A stretch of 30,850 nucleotides of DNA from Candidatus Poribacteria bacterium. GTDB taxonomy: Bacteria > Poribacteria > WGA-4E > GCA-2687025. Of this stretch, positions 24,966-30,850 are shown piece by piece. Each line of letters begins with the position of its first letter. Within the stretch, counting starts at the first letter, position 1. The notes beneath the pieces are model-generated. The model did no database searches, had not been told where the DNA came from, and worked only from the letters and a program-made list of their open reading frames with translations. The stretch is taken from contig JAPPNK010000019.1 in the NCBI GenBank assembly GCA_028818695.1, positions 1 to 30,850 on the forward strand, in the 5' to 3' direction. A program made the position numbers and the translations under genes.

Positions 24966-25754
24966 TCATACGGCGTCGCGCCCAAACTTCGCAAAGTACT
25001 CGTCAATTTCAGAGCGCATCTCTATCCCTGCCCGTTCAAAGCAATCTAGCAAAGCGTCGTAGGTTCCGACGCCTCCTAGAAAATCCCAAAACTCTTCCGC
25101 GACTTTCAGCTCATGAGGCAAATCAAGCATCCCTGCGATTGTCCATCGCTGGTACGGCTCCGGATGATAAGGGTTGTATGGAATGGCAATCAAGGTGTGT
25201 ACCTTTATCTGCGGGTCTTGCGCTAAGGCGACCGCCGCCCATTCAAGCAGCGTCCGTTTATATTCCTTGAAGTTGCCGATGTTCGGCTTGGCCGTCTTAA
25301 GATCGAACAGATACAGCGCGCCCTCGCGCGACACAAGGCGCAGATCTGCCCGCGTCGGCTTGATGGAGCGCCTCTCTCCATCGCGGCATACCGATCGAAT
25401 GCGCTCAATTTCAGCGCGCTTGTCAGGGTTTGTGTTCTCTGTTGATAAGGCGTTCATGATTTCTTGAATCGCGTCCTGGGCGCGTTCGCTGACGGTCTCT
25501 CCTACCGTATATTGACGTTCCGCTTCTGAAAAGCGAACGCCCGCTAATGTTTCAGCGACCGGCTCATAGATGGATGTTCCAAAGGTTGTGTTCAGCGACT
25601 GGATGAACGAGTAAAGAGCCATCCGATCCTTTCCCAGCAGCTTGTGGTGGAAAGGCATGTGTCTCGACTCAGGCGTCCAATTTTGAAACTTTTTCCGAAG
25701 AGACTCTTTGACAGCGTTCTCAATTCGCTCCGTTTGTTCGCTTGAAAACGCCAT
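24966..25754 (-). CDS. TdeIII-like type II restriction endonuclease
   Basis: About 262 residues. It matches the TdeIII family of type II enzymes: helical N-terminus with NWTPESRHMPFHHKLLGKDRMALYSFI, then IYEPVAETLA, a PD-(D/E)XK-type core RADLRLV...LYLFDLKTAKPN in which the second Asp and Lys of DLK are the likely catalytic residues, then FKEYKRTLLEWAA and IAIPYNPYHPEPYQRW. Family members cut GGNCC; the specificity here is inferred only. Start either ATG 25754 or TTG 25760; a GAGGG site overlapping the methyltransferase stop fits both. Encoded 13 bases or fewer after the methyltransferase, the usual order for tight coexpression. Confidence 0.88.
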   Translation of the reverse strand: MAFSSEQTERIENAVKESLRKKFQNWTPESRHMPFHHKLLGKDRMALYSFIQSLNTTFGTSIYEPVAETLAGVRFSEAERQYTVGETVSERAQDAIQEIMNALSTENTNPDKRAEIERIRSVCRDGERRSIKPTRADLRLVSREGALYLFDLKTAKPNIGNFKEYKRTLLEWAAVALAQDPQIKVHTLIAIPYNPYHPEPYQRWTIAGMLDLPHELKVAEEFWDFLGGVGTYDALLDCFERAGIEMRSEIDEYFAKFGRDAV

Positions 25755-25767
25755 GCTCAAGCGACCC

Positions 25768-27363
25768 TCATTTCGCTTTTATATGAAAAATCGTCTCCGA
25801 ATAGGCGCTCTTGTCCTTCTCGGTTCGGTTCAGAACGGGGCGCTCATAACGCTGAACAATCTGCATGCCCGCCCTGTCCGCGATCGTCTCGTACAGTCCA
25901 TGCTTGTCGTTCGCGACGACATATGCGTCGTAATCGTCCGCCAGAAAACGGGCGCAATTCCGCAGCGCCGCCGACACTCCCGCCGCATACTCCTCCCGCG
26001 CCTTCTTTCCCGTTCCTTTAAAAAGCGGACCGATCTCCAGCGCGTCGCGCCGCTCAAACGAAAACAGGTCGTACGAATACGCATGCTGCTCATGGTAGTT
26101 GATGAGACCCACATACGGCGGACTCGTGAAGATTCCGCGTATTCCGCGCTCCTTCACCAGCCGACCCAGCGCCGGCATTTCCCGCGCCAGCTCCGCCTCA
26201 AGATCGATGACGCGCGAATCGCCGACAAGGCAGACCTGCTGCGTGTCGGTGCGCAGCTGGTTGAACTGATCAAGCCGCTGCAGCGTGTCCTGACAATACC
26301 GCGTCCACCAGCCCAGCATCGAAAACAGGGGGCGGCAAACCTTGCCATGCTTCGCGCAGTAGTACGGCGCCGACGCCGGCTCCTTCAGCGTCGCCAGATC
26401 CGCATGCGTCGTCGCGCGGCAGGTGCGGACGGTTCGACTCAAGATCAGCTCCGCAAGATGCCGTATCGACTCGTCCGCTATGCTCTTGACCGCTTCGGCG
26501 GCAAGGTCGATCTCAACCCGCACGGGCTGAAGAAACCACTTGTCAAGAAATCTGTCGGAGCCGTCCTGCAGAATCTGAACGCCGTATTCGTCTGTCAGCT
26601 CTAAAAAACGGCGCGTGAACTCATCCGCTTTTTCTTTTCCGTACGCCTTCTCGTCAATCTGTCCAAGGCGCGCTTTGCGTTTGAATTCTGGGGACGGAAA
26701 AAAGCGGCGGTTGAATGCCGACAGCTCCTCGGACAAGCGCGCCTCAAAGGCAGGTATCGTTGTGGAGTCTGCCTGCAGGCGCAGCGAGCGCGTGATTTTG
26801 TCCAGCTCCATCAGCGCTTTCACAAGAGGCCGCCGTCCGACCTTCACATTGCTGATGCGAGCGTTGAACGCCGACACATCCACCCCAACCGCATGCATGC
26901 CCAGCTCGTTCGCTTGAACAAGCGTTGTGCCGCTTCCGCAGAACGGGTCTAGGACGATATCGCCTGGCTGGAAGCGCGCCTCTTTTTTGAACTCGTCCAC
27001 GCCGCCGTCCAAAAAATACTCCGCCAGTTGCGGAATAAACTTGCCCTTATACGGATGCAGCCGATGGACATGCTTCGTCGTTTCCGCTTCTTTGTATTGG
27101 TCAAAGGAGAGTTTCCAGTTGATGCCGCCGCCGAGGCGGTCTTTCCAGTCCAGTTCGCGACGTCCCAGAAAGGAGCGATAGTACTCCAGCAGTTCCTGTT
27201 TGGAGACGGCGGGCGCGCCCTCTTTTTTGTATTTTTGGACGCGCCCGTACTGAATCAGATAGGCGATGTTGGCGGGCGTCACCTCTCGTTTCAGGCGTTC
27301 GCTTGCCCATCTGCCCGCCTCGGCGACGGAGACGCAGTCGTCGGGGATCGTCTGTTCAAACAT
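25768..27363 (-). CDS. SPPY-type DNA methyltransferase of TdeIII-like system
   Basis: About 531 residues. Cofactor motif I is DPFCGSGT (about residue 140) followed by LGMHAVGVDVSAFN; the catalytic motif IV is FTSPPYVGLINYHEQHAYSYDLF (about residue 415), so motif I precedes motif IV with a long insert that may be the target-recognition domain. SPPY indicates N4-cytosine methylation. The first 70 residues resemble a helix-turn-helix or excisionase-like DNA-binding part (SVAEAGRWASERLKREVTPANIAYLIQYG), which could let the protein control its own gene. Start at 27363 is favoured by AGAGG six bases upstream; an ATG two codons earlier is too close. It protects DNA from the endonuclease just downstream. 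Confidence 0.9.
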   Translation of the reverse strand: MFEQTIPDDCVSVAEAGRWASERLKREVTPANIAYLIQYGRVQKYKKEGAPAVSKQELLEYYRSFLGRRELDWKDRLGGGINWKLSFDQYKEAETTKHVHRLHPYKGKFIPQLAEYFLDGGVDEFKKEARFQPGDIVLDPFCGSGTTLVQANELGMHAVGVDVSAFNARISNVKVGRRPLVKALMELDKITRSLRLQADSTTIPAFEARLSEELSAFNRRFFPSPEFKRKARLGQIDEKAYGKEKADEFTRRFLELTDEYGVQILQDGSDRFLDKWFLQPVRVEIDLAAEAVKSIADESIRHLAELILSRTVRTCRATTHADLATLKEPASAPYYCAKHGKVCRPLFSMLGWWTRYCQDTLQRLDQFNQLRTDTQQVCLVGDSRVIDLEAELAREMPALGRLVKERGIRGIFTSPPYVGLINYHEQHAYSYDLFSFERRDALEIGPLFKGTGKKAREEYAAGVSAALRNCARFLADDYDAYVVANDKHGLYETIADRAGMQIVQRYERPVLNRTEKDKSAYSETIFHIKAK

Positions 27364-27584
27364 CGTCATCCTCTCTTTGCGGCGGTTTCAGTTTGGCATG
27401 CGGCGGCGCAGGCGTCAAGCGGCGGGGCGGACGTTGACTGTACCGCTTCTTACGGAGGTTTCATTTTGACCCTAAAGCGTTTGCGCCGCCTGTCGTCGTT
27501 CCCGCCCTTGCGGTAAGACGTCATGCAGGCATGCCGCAACTTAAGACTTGTGATCAGATTTGACAGCGACTTAGTTGAGAGATT

Positions 27585-27638
27585 GGATTGCGCAATCCGG
27601 CTCTCCAGTCGGAGAGGCGCGTTTCATTATTGCGCAAT
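27585..27638. promoter_or_regulatory. paired ATTGCGCAAT palindromes and hairpin
   Basis: A perfect 14-base palindrome GGATTGCGCAATCC (27585-27598) is followed by the hairpin CTCTCC-AGTC-GGAGAG (27601-27616) and a second ATTGCGCAAT (27629-27638), the last overlapping the end of the 27627-28292 gene. The stretch lies about 220 bases upstream of the methyltransferase gene in a 263-base gap without genes. A paired operator, or the structured 3' end of the upstream gene, are both possible; no T-run follows on either strand. Confidence 0.4.
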
Positions 27639-28292
27639 GCGTTTCAATTGGGTCAGGCGCGGCGGGTCTTCAAAACTGGCGCACTCCCCTCGGCACGGAT
27701 GCCCCTCCTCAAAATTCGGACAGACGCGCTCGCGCCGCGTCAACGTCTGTATGACGCACCGCTCCAACGATGACACGCCTACCGAACGAGTCGCGCTCTC
27801 GCTTGGCACAAACGCCGCCGCCCCCGAACGCTGGAGACGCTCAAACACCGTCCGGTTGCGCGCGTTCCCGATGGCAACGCCCTTCAGGTGCGGCTGCCGC
27901 GCCTTCGCCAAACGGAAAAACGATCCAGGCGTCCGATTGTCCGCGTTCCAAACCAGAACGCGCGCATGATGCACCGAAAGCATCGCCAAAGCGTCCGCGT
28001 TATGCGTTTGACCGTTGCATGTCAAGCCGAGACCCATGATCCGCGTCGCAAAGGCTCGGATCAGATGCTCAGGGAAGCCGGCGACGAACACATCCACCGT
28101 GACAGGATGCTCCGGGCGGAACAGCCTGCCCTCGTCCCATAGCTGGAGCGTCTCGCGGCGCAGCTCCACCTCCCGTTCAAGCCGCTCGCGCGCCGGCTCA
28201 ATGATCTTCTCCCGCGCGCGTTCGATCTGCGCGTCAAGGCGTTCCCAGATCTCCTCTGTCGCTTCTTCTGAATAGGGCGGAAGCCTGCGCAT
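27627..28292 (-). CDS. unrecognised protein with degenerate receiver-like domain
   Basis: About 221 residues. Residues 1-60 are charged and helical (EEIWERLDAQIERAREKIIEPARERLEREVE), a likely coiled coil. The central about 110 residues follow the alternating pattern of a two-component receiver (VTVDVFVAGFPEHLIRAFATRI, ALAMLSVHHARVLVWNADN, HLKGVAIGNARNR, LQRSGAAAFVPSES), but the phosphoacceptor Asp is not in its usual place (VLVWNADN), so it would be a pseudo-receiver. The C-terminus has a cysteine cluster (CPNFEEGHPCRGEC) that could bind metal. AAAGGAG six bases upstream of ATG 28292 sets the start; a longer frame overlaps the LamG gene. Function unknown; the fold is inferred. Confidence 0.72.
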   Translation of the reverse strand: MRRLPPYSEEATEEIWERLDAQIERAREKIIEPARERLEREVELRRETLQLWDEGRLFRPEHPVTVDVFVAGFPEHLIRAFATRIMGLGLTCNGQTHNADALAMLSVHHARVLVWNADNRTPGSFFRLAKARQPHLKGVAIGNARNRTVFERLQRSGAAAFVPSESATRSVGVSSLERCVIQTLTRRERVCPNFEEGHPCRGECASFEDPPRLTQLKRIAQ

Positions 28293-28346
28293 TTGCCGCT
28301 CCTTTCTTCGCTTCAGCGAATGTGATGCGGCGTCATGTTGCCGCAT

Positions 28347-29102
28347 TCAGGCTTTCAGTTCACCCCATGATACCGCCAAACGCCCTGTTGGTTCAACGTT
28401 CAAGCCTTGGCTGAACCCTTCCAGCCCCGTTTTGTGAATCAGGCGGATCTCCTCTTCCGTCGCCGGCCTTTTCATGATCGCCGCTTCATCGATGGCGCCG
28501 ATAAAATAGGAGAAGTCTTCCCATCGACCGATCTCAACAAGATTGTCGGTTGTCAGTATCTTGCCTTTTCGGTTTGCCTGCGCTTTCAGTTTCCCGTCCA
28601 CATACAGCTTCACATTCATTTCGTCGCCTTCGGTCGGCTCATAGGTCGCTGCGACGAACGCCCACACATTTTCTTCCGGCTTCACTTCAGCCGCCGCCGG
28701 GCGCCAGTCCTCATTCACGTAGAAAAATGCGGCGAACAGGTTCCCTTGGTCCGGCGGATCGATGCGCAGCAGGTATTCGTTCCCTTTTGCCAGAATCATA
28801 TGCGCGAAAAATGCGTCTTCTCGGTTGATCGTTGTCGGAAAGACGCGCGCCAGAAGCGTGATGCCGCCCTGCGCCTGAAACGCCGCTTGGTTTGGCATCT
28901 CCGCCCAGCTCGCCCCATCCAGCATGAGCGATCCGTTCTCGATCTTTGCGCCGTTTTTCAGCTCGGCATGGTACTCGTTCTCGCTCACATCCTTTCCGTC
29001 CTCGTTGAAGAGCCATATGGCGGCAAAATCGTCCATCGTCAGTTGCGCCTGCGCTGACAGCGCCGACAGAAAGAGAGTTGCGGGCAGAACATATCTTAGC
29101 AT
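28347..29102 (-). CDS. secreted LamG-domain protein with shared C-terminal tail
   Basis: A 251-residue protein: signal peptide 1-19 (ALSAQA-QL), then a LamG/concanavalin-like beta-sandwich (AAIWLFNEDGKDVSENEYHAELKNG, SLMLDGASWAEMPNQ, VWAFVAATYEP, VKLYVDGKLKAQAN, FIGAIDEAAIMKRPATEEEI). This arrangement, with WxFVA-x-Y and DEAAIxxR, is the classic bacterial LamG_3 layout for carbohydrate or adhesion. The tail VEPTGRLAVSWGELKA matches the tails of the two proteins at 2046-3421. GGAG lies seven bases before the ATG. The neighbouring unrecognised gene starts 54 bases downstream on the same strand. Confidence 0.87.
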   Translation of the reverse strand: MLRYVLPATLFLSALSAQAQLTMDDFAAIWLFNEDGKDVSENEYHAELKNGAKIENGSLMLDGASWAEMPNQAAFQAQGGITLLARVFPTTINREDAFFAHMILAKGNEYLLRIDPPDQGNLFAAFFYVNEDWRPAAAEVKPEENVWAFVAATYEPTEGDEMNVKLYVDGKLKAQANRKGKILTTDNLVEIGRWEDFSYFIGAIDEAAIMKRPATEEEIRLIHKTGLEGFSQGLNVEPTGRLAVSWGELKA

Positions 29103-29208
29103 TTCGATTCTCCAGGTTGTATCGGGCGGCGTTGCGCTTTGCTCTTCCGCCGAGTAAAGTTGTTCACAAGTGTAGAGGACGATTCGACAAAATCAAAGAA
29201 GGAACGCC

Positions 29209-29838
29209 ATGCCGCAAACCGAACAACAGATAAAGGGCTGCCCGCTCCGTTTCCTGCTTCATCAACCGACCGAGGGGGAGCCGCCGCTTCCGCTGATCTT
29301 GTTTTTGCATGGGGCGGGCGAGCGGGGAGACGATCTTTCCGCCGTGTTGAAACATGGGGTACCGAAGCTGGCGGCGCAGGATGATGCGTTTCCGTTCATC
29401 GCCGTTTCGCCGCAATGCCCCGCCGAAAGCTGGTGGACGGAACATCTGGCGGAGCTGTCGGCGCTGCTGGACGCTGTCAAAGAGCGGCATCCCGTCGATC
29501 CTGACCGCGTCTATCTGACAGGGCTGAGCATGGGCGGGTACGGAACGTGGGCTTTGGCGGCGCAGTCGCCGGAAACCTTCGCCGCCGCGGCTCCGATCTG
29601 CGGAGGAGGCGACCCTGAAACAGCCCCGAAACTGGTCAACCTGCCCATCTGGGCGTTCCACGGCGCAAAGGACGAGGTCGTCCCTCTTGAACGCACCGAG
29701 GCGATGGTCGACGCGGTGAAACAGGCGGGCGGAAACATCCAGCTGACCGTTTACCCCGAAGCGGGGCACGACTCGTGGACGGAAACCTACGACAATCCAG
29801 ATCTGTACGCCTGGTTTCTCCGACATAAACGCGCCTGA
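29209..29838 (+). CDS. alpha/beta hydrolase (phospholipase/carboxylesterase or peptidase-like)
   Basis: A 209-residue cytosolic serine hydrolase. LILFLHGAGERGDD forms the oxyanion strand; the nucleophile is S107 in GLSMGGYGTW; the acid is D155 in HGAKDEVVP; the base is H187 in PEAGHDSW. The HGAGERG and GLSMGGYGTW motifs are those of the COG4099-type predicted peptidase and phospholipase/carboxylesterase group, some of which are esterases on polysaccharides. No signal peptide is present. AAGGAAC lies near the ATG at 29209. It is transcribed divergently from the LamG gene. Confidence 0.9.
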   Translation: MPQTEQQIKGCPLRFLLHQPTEGEPPLPLILFLHGAGERGDDLSAVLKHGVPKLAAQDDAFPFIAVSPQCPAESWWTEHLAELSALLDAVKERHPVDPDRVYLTGLSMGGYGTWALAAQSPETFAAAAPICGGGDPETAPKLVNLPIWAFHGAKDEVVPLERTEAMVDAVKQAGGNIQLTVYPEAGHDSWTETYDNPDLYAWFLRHKRA

Positions 29839-29871
29839 AGCGCGCCGACCAATGAGCCGCGCCGTTTCAGT

Positions 29872-30684
29872 TCATGCGCTCTCAGCCGCCATACGCGCCT
29901 CGGCGTCTTCAACCTTCAAGGCGTCCGGTCCAAAGACGCGCGGGAACGGCTTCTTCTGCGGGTCGTTCGTCCGATGAATTGCGCCGTTGATGTAGCAGAC
30001 GCTGAATCCGCGCCGCGAATTCGGAGTCTCGTTCACCCCTGAGCGGTGCAGCAGGAAGTTATGCAGAACAACGACCTCGCCCGCTTTCAGCTCCAAAAAG
30101 ACCGAATCCGCGTTTTCCGCATGTTTGGATTCATGCTCTTTGGAGATCGTATGCCCGCGTTTGGAGAGCAGGCCGAGTTTGTGGCTTCCAGGGACCACTT
30201 CGACGCAGCCGTTCTCGATGGTCGCGTCGTCGACAGCCGTCCAGACGGTGAGAAAATCGCGCTCGGCGACGCTGGACAGGCGCCAGCCGTCGCCGCCGTC
30301 CTGGTGGTAGGGCAGGACGGTGCCTTTGTTCGGCGGCTTGTTCATGAACATGGCGCGGTAGATCGACACGCTTTCGCCGATCCATTCGCGCGTGATGCCG
30401 CGAAAGACAGGGTCTTGCATGTAGGCTAAAAAGACAGGGTCAACCTCCCAGCCTTCGATTTTTCGGTAGTTGTCCGAGGGTCCTTGAAACTTGCCGCCGG
30501 GCCCCAGTTTATACTCGTTTCCACCGATGTCCTGCTGAAACCACATGGACGGATGAAGCACGCGCCCCTGCGTGATGTCGGTACACCGCTGGCGAAGTTG
30601 GGCGAACCGTTCGTCCGACCACACCTTTCCGATATGCGCAAATCCGCGCTCATGAAAATGCGCCCGCTGCTCTTCTGTAAACAT
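29872..30684 (-). CDS. PhyH-family Fe(II)/2-oxoglutarate dioxygenase, copy 2
   Basis: A 270-residue member of the phytanoyl-CoA dioxygenase family. Iron ligands H127 and D129 lie in LPYHQDGGDGW and H213 in LHNFLLHRSGVN; the 2-oxoglutarate arginine is likely R225 in PNSRRGFSVCYI. VDDATIENGCVEVVPGSHKLG is the conserved strand region. It differs strongly from the copy at 15059-15889 (no overall alignment except around the motifs), so it probably has another substrate. AGGGAG lies upstream of the ATG. It converges with the hydrolase gene; 33 bases separate the two stops. Confidence 0.92.
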   Translation of the reverse strand: MFTEEQRAHFHERGFAHIGKVWSDERFAQLRQRCTDITQGRVLHPSMWFQQDIGGNEYKLGPGGKFQGPSDNYRKIEGWEVDPVFLAYMQDPVFRGITREWIGESVSIYRAMFMNKPPNKGTVLPYHQDGGDGWRLSSVAERDFLTVWTAVDDATIENGCVEVVPGSHKLGLLSKRGHTISKEHESKHAENADSVFLELKAGEVVVLHNFLLHRSGVNETPNSRRGFSVCYINGAIHRTNDPQKKPFPRVFGPDALKVEDAEARMAAESA

Positions 30685-30850
30685 ACTCTCCCTCTCCCAT
30701 GATCAAAGCAACGGCTTAAGGCTAACCGATACGGCGCGGCGGTTCAATAGGAGGGCGCATGCCCCGCGCCTGTCATTCTTCGCCGAGGGAGTTTCTCTCC
30801 TGCGGGGTTGGGCTGTTTTCATTGCCGCCCGCCGCTTTTATCTTCCCCCA

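Noticed and set aside
25708-26604. Plus-strand frame of 298 codons opposite the methyltransferase.
   Set aside because: Antisense to a clear SPPY methyltransferase; no motif or start signal.

Overview
The window looks like a GC-rich chromosome fragment of a diderm bacterium. Omp85 and Slt-type proteins, lipoprotein signals and TolB-like propellers point to an outer membrane. Two phytanoyl-CoA dioxygenase-like (PhyH) genes, several secreted concanavalin/LamG-like proteins with a shared C-terminal motif, a xylose-isomerase-like TIM barrel, NIPSNAP and a Ski2-like helicase together resemble gene content I associate with Candidatus Poribacteria and related uncultured lineages. That placement is inference only. 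No transposase, integrase, phage module or CRISPR array was seen.

Layout. 1-124: no gene seen. 125-1995 (+): a beta-class adenine methyltransferase fused to an Mrr-like nuclease domain, then a small membrane zinc-ribbon protein. 2046-3421 (-): two tandem paralogous secreted proteins. 3531-6256 (-): a TolB-like propeller overlapping an Omp85/TamA-like barrel by ATGA. 6433-8859 (-): a compact cysE / DUF1858 / unrecognised (possibly ATP-grasp-like) operon; cysE homology runs upstream of its first ATG to an ATC codon behind a strong Shine-Dalgarno. 9006-12337 (-): ten consecutive genes for roughly 84-108 residue hydrophobic proteins, three of them recent duplicates. 12355-14613 (-): a sugar isomerase-like TIM barrel, an intergenic hairpin repeat and a lipoprotein. 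14897-14972 (-): tRNA-Arg(CCG).

15059-19777 (+): a PhyH oxygenase; a class IV aminotransferase overlapping a NIPSNAP gene and followed by an N-terminally extended GTP cyclohydrolase I; then an OLD-like AAA ATPase followed at once by a truncated PIN gene. 20061-22403 (+): a HelY/Ski2-like helicase, converging with and overlapping an Slt-type lytic transglycosylase lipoprotein (22395-24578, -). 24966-27363 (-): a type II restriction-modification pair, TdeIII-like endonuclease plus SPPY-type methyltransferase. 27627-29102 (-): an unrecognised receiver-like protein and a LamG protein. 29209-29838 (+): an alpha/beta hydrolase. 29872-30684 (-): a second PhyH protein. 30685-30850: no gene seen.

The two intergenic gaps over 300 bases (13267-13581 and 24579-24965) both hold members of one hairpin-forming dispersed repeat family, with a third member at 19872-19942. 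The features most worth a second look are the ten-gene membrane-protein array, the shared C-terminal tag on three secreted proteins, the ATC start candidate of cysE, the extended FolE, and the decayed AAA-PIN pair.
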